Part shown: in pieces, positions 16,575 to 24,478 of the stretch
How the letters are laid out: every line of letters starts with the position of its first letter
Position numbering within the stretch: the first letter of the stretch is position 1
Assembly: GCA_036382775.1 (NCBI GenBank)
Contig: DASVHD010000021.1
Coordinates: 1 to 64,000 of the forward strand
Length of the DNA stretch: 64,000 bases
Direction: 5' to 3'
DNA from: a bacterium
GTDB lineage: Bacteria > Hydrothermota > Tepidihabitantia > SM23-42 > JAOAFX01
Program-made: the position numbers and the translations under genes
Notes under the pieces: model-generated
Told to the model about the DNA's origin: nothing
Seen by the model: only the letters and a program-made list of their open reading frames with translations
Database searches by the model: none

Positions 16575-16928
16575 CTAACTTGCCTCTTTGCACAATTTCA
16601 TGAGCGTACTGAACTGCTCGGGATATTCATAAGCCAGCGCCGCCAGTGTCTTGCGGTCCAGCGTGATATTGTTCTGTTTTAAACGGTGGATGAACTGAGA
16701 ATACTTCATTCCTTCTTTACGCAGCGCGGCGTTGATCCGCGTTATCCACAACGCACGGAACACTCTCTTTTTCCGTTTACGCTCGCGGTACGCCGAGATC
16801 CAGGCTTTCATGACGGCGACCCGGGCGCTTCTATAGAGCTTATGCTTACCGCCCCAATAACCCCGGGCTGCCTTAAGCCATTTCTTCCTTCGTTTCTTCG
16901 TGTAGGGAACACTTTTAGTTCTGGGCAT
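16575..16928 (-). CDS. rplT: 50S ribosomal protein L20
   Basis: The product is 117 aa and full length: a basic N-terminal extension (MPRTKSVPYTKKRRKKWLK, GYWGGKHKLYRSA) and a helical C-terminal domain (LWITRINAALR, YSQFIHRLKQ). It binds 23S rRNA early in large-subunit assembly. In enterobacteria and firmicutes L20 represses its own operon by binding the mRNA leader. No L20-binding mimic was identified in the 21-nt rpmI-rplT gap. Confidence 0.98.
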   Translation of the reverse strand: MPRTKSVPYTKKRRKKWLKAARGYWGGKHKLYRSARVAVMKAWISAYRERKRKKRVFRALWITRINAALRKEGMKYSQFIHRLKQNNITLDRKTLAALAYEYPEQFSTLMKLCKEAS

Positions 16929-16949
16929 GGATTTGTCTCCTTGGTTTAC

Positions 16950-17135
16950 CTAAAAACCTTTGATCCGGCGCAGGTCAGACGCGCTGATAGGCGCTGGCTT
17001 TGTCAGACGCCGTTTTCTTCGCTTTGATTTGGATACCAGATGGTGCCTCATGCCGGTTTTACGCCTCGTCGGGGTGCCGCTTTTTCTGATCTTCATCCGC
17101 TTGCACCAGCCTTTTTTCGATTTGAGCTTTGCCAT
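16950..17135 (-). CDS. rpmI: 50S ribosomal protein L35
   Basis: The product is 61 aa, slightly shorter than usual, with the family pattern MAKLKSKKGWCKRMKI, then SGTPTRRKTGMRHHLVSKS and K-R-R-K-R-R-L. It starts directly after the infC stop, with an AAAGGAG ribosome site inside the infC 3' end. Confidence 0.96.
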   Translation of the reverse strand: MAKLKSKKGWCKRMKIRKSGTPTRRKTGMRHHLVSKSKRRKRRLTKPAPISASDLRRIKGF

Positions 17136-17654
17136 TTATTTACTCCTTTTCTGCGGTATGAGCGTAACGTAGATCGTTTGTTCTTCCTGTTTCGCAGGGC
17201 TTTCCGGTTTCCCGATCTCGGCGAGGTTCGTGATCACCTTTTCGACGACTTTCATACCCAGATCGGCATGCAGCAGCTCACGGCCCCGAAGGCGCAGTTT
17301 TATTTTTACCCGGTCGCCATCGGTCAGGAATTCCTTGACCTTAGTTTGTTTCACCTGGAAGTCGTGTTCACTGATCTTAAGCGAAAGATGGATCTCCCTG
17401 ATCTTTGCCTGATGCTGGTGCTTGCGCGATTCCCGCTCCTGCCGTTTCTTTTCATACACGTAACGGCCAAAATTCATTAAGCGGCAGATGGGCGGGGTTG
17501 AATCCGGTCCGACTTCCACCAGGTCAAACCCCCGCTCGCGGGCGATCCGGAGCGCGGTGTGGGTATCAAATTCACCCAGGACCTGGCGGTTTTCATCGAT
17601 CAGTTTTACGCGTGGAGCCCTTATCTTAAAATTCACAAATGGTAAGTTCTTAAT
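17136..17654 (-). CDS. infC: Translation initiation factor IF-3 with non-canonical ATT start
   Basis: From the ATT at 17654 the product is 172 aa: an N-domain (IRAPRVKLIDENRQVLGEF), FDLVEVGPDSTPPICRLMNFG, a lysine-rich linker, then the C-domain (REIHLSLKISEHDFQVK to the end). IF-3 dissociates 70S ribosomes and rejects non-AUG starts. An upstream TTG (17672) would also keep the frame, but a full AAGGAGGTG lies 3 nt before ATT AAG, after that TTG. The ATT overlaps the thrS stop (A-ATT-AA). AUU is the known conserved infC start in many bacteria and lets IF-3 repress its own synthesis. Confidence 0.93.
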   Translation of the reverse strand: MKNLPFVNFKIRAPRVKLIDENRQVLGEFDTHTALRIARERGFDLVEVGPDSTPPICRLMNFGRYVYEKKRQERESRKHQHQAKIREIHLSLKISEHDFQVKQTKVKEFLTDGDRVKIKLRLRGRELLHADLGMKVVEKVITNLAEIGKPESPAKQEEQTIYVTLIPQKRSK

Positions 17655-19548
17655 TTTCACCTCCTTGTTCAAGGTCTAGTAGATTTAAGAAATCCTTCAG
17701 TTTCATTTCTCCCATATTCCCCCGGCCGCGTTTCCTTACCGAGACGGTCTTGGACTGTGTTTCGCGCGCGCCGACCACCAGGACATACGGTATCTTGGCG
17801 ATCTCGGCTTCGCGGATCCGGTGGTTGATCTTTTCGGACCTGTCGCTGAGTTCGACGCGCAACCCATGTTTCTTGCATTTATTGAAGACCTCTTTAGCAT
17901 ATTTTGCTTCCCGGTCCGTGATGGGTATGACCACCGTCTGGACTGGCGCCAGCCATGAGGGGAAAGCGCCGCCATAGTGTTCGATCAGGGTGCCGATGAA
18001 ACGCTCGATCGATCCGTAAATGGCGCGATGGATGACGACCACCTCTTTATGAACGCCGTCACGGTCCATGTAGGTGATATCGAAGCGCCTGGGGAGGTTG
18101 AAATCGAACTGGACAGTCGTTGCCTGCCAGGGGCGACCGATCGCGTCTGTGATATTGATGTCGATCTTGGGACCGTAGAAAACCGCTTCACCCTCTTGCG
18201 TCTGGTAAGGAAGCTCGACTTTTTTCAGGGCGGAGATCAGTCCGGATTCAGCCCGTTCCCATTCGGCATCCGTGCCCAGATACTTCGCTTTTTGTTTCGG
18301 ATCGCGGACCGACAGATATACCTTGTAATCATTGAAACCGAATTTTTTGAAGATCATTATGGTCAGTTGCAGGATCTTCACGATCTCATCCCCGATCTGA
18401 TCCGGTGTGCAGAAAACATGGGCGTCATCCTGAGTAAAGCCGCGTACACGCAGGAGTCCATGGAGCGTTCCCGACAGTTCATTGCGGTATACGGTGCCCA
18501 GTTCAGCATATTTGATCGGCAGTTCCCGGTAACTGCGCACCCTGGATTTGTAGATCAAGATATGACCCGGGCAGTTCATGGGTTTCAGAACATACTCTTC
18601 ATTATCGACCGCCAGCGTGTACATCTTATCGCTGTAAAAATCACAGTGACCAGACTGGTGCCAGAGCTGGTTCCGGGCGATGTGCGGTGTGGAAACGATC
18701 TCGTAACCTGCGGCGATATGCTCCTTGATCCAGTATTCTTCGATGATCCTTTTGATAATCGTACCTTTGGGGTGCCACAGTACCAAGCCCGCCCCCGATT
18801 CCTGGAAGATGGAGTAAAGCTCCAGCTCAGCACCCAGTCGCCGATGGTCACGGCGGGCTGCTTCCTCAAGCTTTTTCAAATATTCCTTGAGTTCGCTTTC
18901 CGAAGGGAAGGATATCCCGTAGATCCTCGACAGCATGGGCAATCGCGAATCTCCGTGCCAGTAAGCGCCGGCTACGCTGAGGAGCTTAAAAGCGCCGATC
19001 ATCCCGGTATGAGGTATATGCGGTCCCAGGCAAAGGTCGACGAAATCGTCGTTCCGATACAGGCTAACCTCATTGTCCGGCAGGTCCTTTACGAGCTCCA
19101 CTTTGTACGATTCATTGCGTCGGCTAAAGAATTCGCCGACCGCTTCCTTTTTCATGACCGTTCTCTCAAAAGGTACCTTCTTTTCTATGATCTGCCTCAT
19201 TTTTTCCTCGATCTTTGCGAGATCATCGGTCGTGAACGGTTTCTTGGTATCAAAATCGTAGTAAAAACCCTCATCGATCGCCGGTCCGATCCCAAGTTTT
19301 GCTTCAGGGAATAGCATCTTTACAGCCATAGCCATGATATGCGAGGTTGAATGCCAGTATATCTTCTTCCCCTTTTCACTTGAAAAATCAACGACTTTTA
19401 TCTCGCTATTCTCGGTAATCGGCGAGGACAGGTCCTTAGCTTGTTCATTAATGAACACGGCAAGGGTTTTTTTGTCACGGATGATATCCGCGGCCCTGGT
19501 GCCTTTTTCCACTTCAATGGACTTGCCATCAAGTTTAACTTTAACCAT
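17650..19548 (-). CDS. thrS: Threonine--tRNA ligase
   Basis: The product is 632 aa: an N-terminal TGS domain (residues 1-60), the SAD editing domain (H-S-T-S-H-I near 68, G-P-H-I-P-H-T-G near 174), and a class II core with the zinc/threonine site in MNCPGHILIY and motif 2 in YRNELSGTLHGLLRVRGFTQDD. A C-terminal anticodon-binding domain (PVQTVVIPITDREAKYA) follows. It is the first gene of the operon and has a consensus promoter whose -10 box ends 6 nt before the ATG. No ribosome-binding sequence exists, so it should be translated from a leaderless message. No T-box or operator-type leader is therefore possible. Confidence 0.97.
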   Translation of the reverse strand: MVKVKLDGKSIEVEKGTRAADIIRDKKTLAVFINEQAKDLSSPITENSEIKVVDFSSEKGKKIYWHSTSHIMAMAVKMLFPEAKLGIGPAIDEGFYYDFDTKKPFTTDDLAKIEEKMRQIIEKKVPFERTVMKKEAVGEFFSRRNESYKVELVKDLPDNEVSLYRNDDFVDLCLGPHIPHTGMIGAFKLLSVAGAYWHGDSRLPMLSRIYGISFPSESELKEYLKKLEEAARRDHRRLGAELELYSIFQESGAGLVLWHPKGTIIKRIIEEYWIKEHIAAGYEIVSTPHIARNQLWHQSGHCDFYSDKMYTLAVDNEEYVLKPMNCPGHILIYKSRVRSYRELPIKYAELGTVYRNELSGTLHGLLRVRGFTQDDAHVFCTPDQIGDEIVKILQLTIMIFKKFGFNDYKVYLSVRDPKQKAKYLGTDAEWERAESGLISALKKVELPYQTQEGEAVFYGPKIDINITDAIGRPWQATTVQFDFNLPRRFDITYMDRDGVHKEVVVIHRAIYGSIERFIGTLIEHYGGAFPSWLAPVQTVVIPITDREAKYAKEVFNKCKKHGLRVELSDRSEKINHRIREAEIAKIPYVLVVGARETQSKTVSVRKRGRGNMGEMKLKDFLNLLDLEQGGEN

Positions 19549-19554
19549 TCGGTA

Positions 19555-19582
19555 ATTATAAAGGATTTTTTGATGTTGTCAA
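19555..19582 (-). promoter_or_regulatory. Leaderless-type consensus promoter of the thrS operon
   Basis: On the minus strand, TTGACA (19582-19577), a 16-nt spacer and TATAAT (19560-19555) leave 6 nt to the ATG at 19548. Both boxes match the sigma-70 consensus exactly. Confidence 0.88.
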
Positions 19583-19613
19583 TATATAATTGGTATTGCC
19601 GATTCAAGGCTTA

Positions 19614-19641
19614 TTGACTTTCCATCCATTGTTATTATAAT
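19614..19641 (+). promoter_or_regulatory. Divergent leaderless-type promoter of the EamA-like gene
   Basis: TTGACT (19614-19619), a 16-nt spacer and TATAAT (19636-19641), then 6 nt to the ATG at 19648. It mirrors the thrS promoter across a 99-bp intergenic region. Confidence 0.85.
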
Positions 19642-19647
19642 AACCTC

Positions 19648-20049
19648 ATGTCAGCGCTGAAATACTCGTATATTGCCATGATCGGTTGGGGATTCTGGGC
19701 GATTGGCAGTAAATTACTAAGCAAACACCTAAACGCCGAAAGCCTGTCATTTTGGATATCGGTTTGGTCTTTTTTCGCGCTGGCCATCTTTATTTTCTTT
19801 AAAAAATCGCTGATTGTCAGCCATTACTCTCTATTGGCATTGCCGGTCGGGCTTTTTTCATTGGTCGCGATCCTGGCATTCTACAAGGCTCTGCAGATCG
19901 GACCCACATCGGTCGTGGTCTGTCTTACCAACCTGTACCTTCTTTTCCCGGTCGTTTTTGGGTTTGTTTACTTGAAGGAACCGATCACCCTCACCCGCGT
20001 TTTGGGCATTGGTCTGGCGATCGCCGCCAGCATCTTGCTGTCATTATAG
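19648..20049 (+). CDS. EamA/DMT-superfamily half-size transporter
   Basis: The product is 133 aa with four predicted membrane helices (roughly 7-25, 37-51, 62-83, 92-132), about one EamA repeat. Motifs include MIGWGFWAIGSKLLSK at the start and F-Y-K-A-L-Q-I-G-P-T-S...Y-L-L-F-P-V...L-K-E-P-I-T in the second half, typical of EamA C-terminal helices. Full EamA proteins have two repeats, so this one should dimerise, as small multidrug-type DMT proteins do. The substrate is unknown. The mRNA is predicted to be leaderless. Confidence 0.8.
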   Translation: MSALKYSYIAMIGWGFWAIGSKLLSKHLNAESLSFWISVWSFFALAIFIFFKKSLIVSHYSLLALPVGLFSLVAILAFYKALQIGPTSVVVCLTNLYLLFPVVFGFVYLKEPITLTRVLGIGLAIAASILLSL

Positions 20050-20085
20050 AAGGCGGCAGGCCATATAAAGAAAGCATGGCATGAA

Positions 20086-21258
20086 ATGAAAGTAGCGATC
20101 TACGAAGATAATGCCGATGTTTTTTATCCGCTCACTAATTTTTTCCCCCAGTGTTACCTGCGTTTTGGACTGGGAACGATAATCGATGATTTCCAGCACT
20201 GTTTCCCTAAATTCCGATTCGATTTCATCGCCCGCGATCTTTTCAAATTCAAGATCACGGCCGATCATGGACCGGTCATGTATCTGTCAAGCCGGTGTCT
20301 ATTAAAAGAGAAGCTGCCGCTGCCCAAGGAAGAAGTGAAATTCACGGTGAATTCCGAGGTGGTGGGATTTTTAAAAGTATCCAACCCGTACCCCCACGAT
20401 ATTAGCGAGATCGCGCACGCGATCAAGAACATCAGAAAAAGCAAGGAGATCAACGGTCTGGTCCTCGACAACTTGTGCGACCTGGTAAAGCATTCTGCGG
20501 CAAAACTAACCGATGATTTCAAGGTCCATCACGCGCGTTTGAACCATGTCGGTACTGGCCCGGCAAGGAACCGGGTGGTGAAGCGTATTGAGGTGATCGG
20601 CCGGAAACAGGACTTCTATGTGCACAAGGACGCGGTTGTTCACGACCTGGTGGCCGTCGATGTCAGCGGCGGTCCGGTTTTTATCGACCGCGGAGCCATT
20701 ATCCGTCCATTCAGCATGATCAACGGACCGGCCTACATTGGCGAAGGATCGGTGGTCGACCGGGCAAAGGTCACCGCCTCGGTCATTGGTCCATACTGCC
20801 GCATCGGCGGCGAAGTGGAGGCTTGCATTTTCCAGGGGTACTCTAACAAGTGCCATGAAGGATTTCTCGGACATTCGTTCGTCGGTGAATGGGTTAACCT
20901 CGGTGCGTTGACGACCAATTCCGATCTGAAGAACAACTACAGCAGCATCCGGGTCAAGACCGGAGAAAAGGTCATTGATTCCGGCATGATCAAGCTCGGG
21001 TGTTTCATCGGTGATCACAGCAAGCTCGGTATCGGGACGCTTATTCCTACCGGCGCAGTGATCGGGAGTTTTGTTAATTTCTTTGGCGGCGGAATGATGC
21101 CGCGTTATTTGCCGTCGTTCAAATGGCTCGGCCCCGGGGTTGAAGAAAAATATGCGCTTGACAAAGCGGTGGAAACAGCGCGGATGGTCATGAACCGCCG
21201 GGGCGTGAAACTGACCAGGGAATACGAGAACCTCATCAGGGCGAACTATAAGCACTGA
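20086..21258 (+). CDS. Putative sugar nucleotidyltransferase with left-handed beta-helix (GlmU-like)
   Basis: The product is 390 aa. The N-terminal ~170 residues (MKVAIYEDNADVFYPLTNFF, LRFGLGTIIDDF, YLSSRCLLKEKLP) match the divergent nucleotidyltransferase-like NTP_transf_4 family rather than classical GlmU. From about residue 195 there are hexapeptide repeats (VFIDRGAIIRPFSMINGPAY, EGSVVDRAKVTASVIGPYCR, IGDHSKLGIGTLIPTGAVIG) forming a GlmU-type beta-helix with acyl/acetyltransferase potential. Proteins of this layout are thought to make nucleotide-sugars for envelope glycans; the substrate cannot be predicted. A ROK kinase follows after a palindromic spacer. Confidence 0.85.
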   Translation: MKVAIYEDNADVFYPLTNFFPQCYLRFGLGTIIDDFQHCFPKFRFDFIARDLFKFKITADHGPVMYLSSRCLLKEKLPLPKEEVKFTVNSEVVGFLKVSNPYPHDISEIAHAIKNIRKSKEINGLVLDNLCDLVKHSAAKLTDDFKVHHARLNHVGTGPARNRVVKRIEVIGRKQDFYVHKDAVVHDLVAVDVSGGPVFIDRGAIIRPFSMINGPAYIGEGSVVDRAKVTASVIGPYCRIGGEVEACIFQGYSNKCHEGFLGHSFVGEWVNLGALTTNSDLKNNYSSIRVKTGEKVIDSGMIKLGCFIGDHSKLGIGTLIPTGAVIGSFVNFFGGGMMPRYLPSFKWLGPGVEEKYALDKAVETARMVMNRRGVKLTREYENLIRANYKH

Positions 21259-21263
21259 AATCA

Positions 21264-21361
21264 TTGAAGTTAGGAAGATAGGAAGTTATGATAAGAAATA
21301 ACAAAACAGAAATCTTGAAGGATGATCATAACTTCATATCCTCATAACCTCTTAACTTCAA
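21264..21361. repeat. Imperfect long inverted repeat (GAAGTTA/TAACTTC type)
   Basis: The outer arms TTGAAGTTA (21264-21272) and TAACTTCAA (21353-21361) are complementary, as are the inner arms AAGTTATGAT (21283-21292) and ATCATAACTT (21325-21334). The whole gap between the nucleotidyltransferase and ROK genes is this element. A related one lies at 24359-24455. Confidence 0.7.
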
Positions 21362-21368
21362 TCTGGTA

Positions 21369-22289
21369 ATGATCCTCGGTCTTGATATCGGCGGAACAAA
21401 TATAAAAGCCGGGGTGGTGAATGCCGGAAAGATCGTCCGGCGATACCGGTTCCCAACCCGGGCGCACCAGCGCCAAGCAGCAGTCGAACAGATAAAACGT
21501 GTCGTGGATCGCTTCGCCGGCCGGATATCCGCGGTCGGGATCGGATGCGCCGGGATCATTGATTCTGAAAAAGGCATCGTCCGTTATTCGCCAAATTTCG
21601 CCGGCTGGGAAAATGTTGAGCTGGGCCCGATACTGGCGCGTGATTTCAATAAGCCCGTGCGGGTCATCAATGATGTCAACGCGATCATGCTTGGCGAATG
21701 GAAATACGGCGCGGCCCGCGGGTATGACAATGCTTTTTTATTCACGCTGGGCACCGGCGTTGGCGGTGCGGCCGTGGTCGAGGGGAAATTACTCTTTGGC
21801 GCCTGCGGTTTTGCCGGTGAATTCGGGCACACAACCATCGATTTTAAGGGACCGCGGTGCGCATGCGGGAACCGCGGGTGCTTGGAGCGCTACGTTGGTT
21901 CGCGGCATATTGTCGATCTGGCGCGGCGCCTGATCCGGAATGAACGCAGCGCGCTGCGCGCCTACGGCGCGCTTAGTCCCAGGATAATCGCCCGAGAAGC
22001 GCGTCGGGGTGACCGGGTAGCGCGGGCCGTGTTCGATAGGATCGGTACCTACATCGGCATCGGCGTCAGTTCCATTGTCAACCTGCTGGACCCCGAGATC
22101 GTGATCGTTTCCGGCGGGATCGCTCGGGCGGGCGCGATCTTGTTCGATCCGGTGAGAAGGACCGTGGATCAACTGATCCTGGGGGCTACTTTTCGAGACC
22201 TTAAGATAATTCCGGCAAAGCTCGGCGATGACGCCGGCGTGCTGGGGGCAGCCGCGTGGGCAGCTGAAAAAAGCGTCCGTAAAAGATGA
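21369..22289 (+). CDS. ROK-family sugar kinase (glucokinase-like)
   Basis: The product is 306 aa. The ATP-binding start is LGLDIGGTNIKAGVV. The catalytic region has DVNAIMLGEWKYGA (Asp as base) and LGTGVGGAAVVEGKLLFG. The ROK zinc cluster reads C-A-C-G-N-R-G-C-L-E-R-Y, preceded by GEFGHTTI. These are the marks of ROK glucokinase/fructokinase enzymes, which phosphorylate a hexose with ATP in the cytosol. Glucose is the most likely substrate (E-x-G-H signature) but N-acetyl sugars are possible. ROK repressors are excluded by the absence of an N-terminal HTH. Confidence 0.9.
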   Translation: MILGLDIGGTNIKAGVVNAGKIVRRYRFPTRAHQRQAAVEQIKRVVDRFAGRISAVGIGCAGIIDSEKGIVRYSPNFAGWENVELGPILARDFNKPVRVINDVNAIMLGEWKYGAARGYDNAFLFTLGTGVGGAAVVEGKLLFGACGFAGEFGHTTIDFKGPRCACGNRGCLERYVGSRHIVDLARRLIRNERSALRAYGALSPRIIAREARRGDRVARAVFDRIGTYIGIGVSSIVNLLDPEIVIVSGGIARAGAILFDPVRRTVDQLILGATFRDLKIIPAKLGDDAGVLGAAAWAAEKSVRKR

Positions 22290-22295
22290 ATGAAC

Positions 22296-22323
22296 TTGAT
22301 TTTTGCCGCAAATAGGGTATAAT
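22296..22323 (+). promoter_or_regulatory. Promoter of the GGGPS-purD unit
   Basis: TTGATT (22296-22301), a 16-nt spacer and TATAAT (22318-22323). The predicted transcription start is near 22330, with AAAGGAG at about 22337-22343 just before the ATG. Confidence 0.75.
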
Positions 22324-22345
22324 ATGGACAAATTTGAAAGGAGCT

Positions 22346-23074
22346 ATGACGCGTTCGTCAGTTAACCAGATCCTGCTGCGATCAAAACCGGGGATCATCG
22401 CACTGTTCGATCCGGACCGGATGTCGCTGGCGCAGGCAAAAAAAATGACCACAGTCGTCGGCGACAGCGGTGTTTCGGCCATTCTGATCGGCTCGTCGCT
22501 TTTGATCTCGCCCCATTTTGATGAATTCGTCAGGTGCGTGAAAAAGAACTCGTCCTGTCCAGTCATACTATTCCCCGGTGGTTCTCATCAGGTCTCTAAA
22601 GATGCGGATGCGATCTTTTTTCTTTCATTGCTGAGCGGCCGGAACCCCGAATTCCTGATCGGTGAACAGGTCAAAGCGGTTTTTCTGATAAGATCGCACA
22701 AACTTGAGGTTATCCCCGTCGGGTACCTCCTGATCGAATCGGGCGCCTGCACGGCGGTGGAATACATATCCAACACCAAACCGATCCCGCGGAATAAACC
22801 GGAGATCTGCATTGCGCATGCCCTGGCCGGCGAGTTCCTGGGAAGCAAATATATCTATCTCGAGGCGGGCAGCGGCGCTTTGCGGCCGGTCCCGGTCGAA
22901 ATGATCCGGGAAACCAAAAAATCGATCTCGATACCACTGATCGTCGGCGGCGGCATACGGAAAACCCGGGATGCGCGCCAAGCACTGGACGCGGGAGCCG
23001 ATTTCATCGTCCTGGGCAGCGTCATCGAAAGATCGCCAGCCACGTTCAGAGAGATCATGAGGAGTGTTCAATGA
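22346..23074 (+). CDS. Geranylgeranylglyceryl-phosphate synthase family protein (PcrB/GGGPS)
   Basis: The product is 242 aa from the ATG at 22346. An in-frame TTG at 22334 is possible, because AAGGAG sits only 2 nt before the ATG. The TIM-barrel reads SKPGIIALFDPDRM (substrate Asp), SAILIGSSLL, CPVILFPGG, YIYLEAGSGA and the phosphate site IPLIVGGGIRKTRDA, then ADFIVLGSVIE. This family joins a polyprenyl diphosphate to sn-glycerol-1-phosphate, the first step of archaeal ether lipids. Bacterial members occur in Bacillota (heptaprenyl) and the Bacteroidota/FCB group, where the end product is unclear. It overlaps purD by 4 nt. A partner G1P dehydrogenase is not in the window. Confidence 0.88.
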   Translation: MTRSSVNQILLRSKPGIIALFDPDRMSLAQAKKMTTVVGDSGVSAILIGSSLLISPHFDEFVRCVKKNSSCPVILFPGGSHQVSKDADAIFFLSLLSGRNPEFLIGEQVKAVFLIRSHKLEVIPVGYLLIESGACTAVEYISNTKPIPRNKPEICIAHALAGEFLGSKYIYLEAGSGALRPVPVEMIRETKKSISIPLIVGGGIRKTRDARQALDAGADFIVLGSVIERSPATFREIMRSVQ

Positions 23075-24357
23075 ATTTACTGGTTGTCGGCAACGGCGGT
23101 CGTGAACACGCGATCGCCTGGAAGTTGAGCAAGTCTAAGAAAGTCAAAAAGATCTTTGCCGCGCCCGGGAACCCGGGGATCGCCCAGGTTGCCACCTGTA
23201 TAAATATCCTTTCGACCGATATCAACGGTCTGGTCAGGTTCGCGCGCGAAAAGACCATCGACCTCACCATCGTTGGCCCCGAGCTGCCGCTCGCTCTCGG
23301 TATCGTTGATGAGTTTAACAAGAACGGTCTTAAGATCTTTGGGCCGACGCGTAACGGCAGCCGGATCGAAGCTGACAAAGCCTTTGCCCGCGAATTCATG
23401 CATCACTACGGGATCCCGTCCCCGAAATTCCAGGTCTATGACAGCGCGGTCCATGCATTGAAATACACAAAGACCACCAATGACTATCCGGTGGTTATAA
23501 AGGCGATCGGACTTGCCAGCGGCAAGGGCGTCTTGCTCGCCAACAACAAGAACGAGTACGAAAAATATGTTGATGAGATCCTCGTACAGCACAAATTCGG
23601 CGAAGCCGGCAAGAAGATCGTGGTCGAAGAGTTCATCCACGGGCAGGAAGCCTCGGTCTTCGTCCTGACCGATGGACTGAAGATCGTTTATCTGCCTTCG
23701 GCCCAGGACCACAAAAAACTCTATGACCGTAACCGCGGTCCCAATACTGGCGGCATGGGGGCATATGCTCCGTATCCGACGAACCGGCGGGTTTCCAATA
23801 TTATCGAACAGGTCATTATCCAGCCAACGATCCTGGCACTACGCGACGAGGGAGTTCAATATAAAGGCGTGCTGTTCGCCGGGCTCATGCTCACTTCGTC
23901 CGGGCCCAAGGTCCTTGAATTCAATTGCCGGTTCGGCGACCCGGAAACCCAGGCGATACTGCCTTTGATCGACAATGATTTTGTTGACCTGCTGATGGCC
24001 GTGGTCGACAACAGTATGACGGACCTGCAGGTGAAGGTCAAGAACTTGTGGTCGGTGTGCGTGGTCCTGGCATCCGCCGGTTATCCCAACAATTACCGGG
24101 TAGGCGAGGAGATCAAGTTCAAGGAAAGGATAAGTTCGGATACGCATGTTTTTCATGCCGGCACAAAGATCGAGGATACGACACTCGTAACGAACGGCGG
24201 ACGGGTCCTTAATGTCGTGACCGCGTCCGAGAACCTTAAAGTCGCCAAGCAGAAAGTGTACGAGGAGATCAAAAAGATCCAATTCAACGGCATGTACTAT
24301 CGAAAGGATATTGGCAGTTCCGGCATGAAAAAGATGAAAAGGAAGAGGAAGAAATAA
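23071..24357 (+). CDS. purD: Phosphoribosylamine--glycine ligase
   Basis: The product is 428 aa. It ligates glycine to phosphoribosylamine with ATP, step two of purine synthesis. The N-domain begins MNLLVVGNGGREHAIAWKL with GPELPLALGIVDEF. The ATP-grasp region has VIKAIGLASGKGV, EEFIHGQEASVF and QDHKKLYDRNRGPNTGGMGA. The metal/catalytic part is LEFNCRFGDPETQAILPL. It is full length, but the C-terminus carries an extra K-K-M-K-R-K-R-K-K tail. It is translationally coupled to the GGGPS gene by a 4-nt overlap and followed by purE after a palindromic spacer. Confidence 0.97.
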   Translation: MNLLVVGNGGREHAIAWKLSKSKKVKKIFAAPGNPGIAQVATCINILSTDINGLVRFAREKTIDLTIVGPELPLALGIVDEFNKNGLKIFGPTRNGSRIEADKAFAREFMHHYGIPSPKFQVYDSAVHALKYTKTTNDYPVVIKAIGLASGKGVLLANNKNEYEKYVDEILVQHKFGEAGKKIVVEEFIHGQEASVFVLTDGLKIVYLPSAQDHKKLYDRNRGPNTGGMGAYAPYPTNRRVSNIIEQVIIQPTILALRDEGVQYKGVLFAGLMLTSSGPKVLEFNCRFGDPETQAILPLIDNDFVDLLMAVVDNSMTDLQVKVKNLWSVCVVLASAGYPNNYRVGEEIKFKERISSDTHVFHAGTKIEDTTLVTNGGRVLNVVTASENLKVAKQKVYEEIKKIQFNGMYYRKDIGSSGMKKMKRKRKK

Positions 24358-24358
24358 T

Positions 24359-24455
24359 GAGGTTGAGAGGATATGAACCTGCGAAGTTATGACACAGAAA
24401 AAATGAAAATCCTTTATAGATCATAGCTTCGTAACTTCTTAACCTCTGATCTTCA
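24359..24455. repeat. Second imperfect inverted repeat of the GAAGTTA/TAACTTC type
   Basis: GAGGTTGAGAGG and GCGAAGTTATGA on the left face TCATAGCTTCGTAACTTC and TTAACCTC on the right. It has the same word composition and layout as 21264-21361 and likewise fills the gap between two genes. Confidence 0.6.
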
Positions 24456-24478
24456 TCCCTCTGAAGGAGGCGCGGGAA

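Noticed and set aside
17977-19314. A 445-codon open frame antisense to thrS
   Set aside because: thrS is certain in the other strand. The antisense frame results from GC-skewed codons, has no ribosome site and no recognisable protein character.
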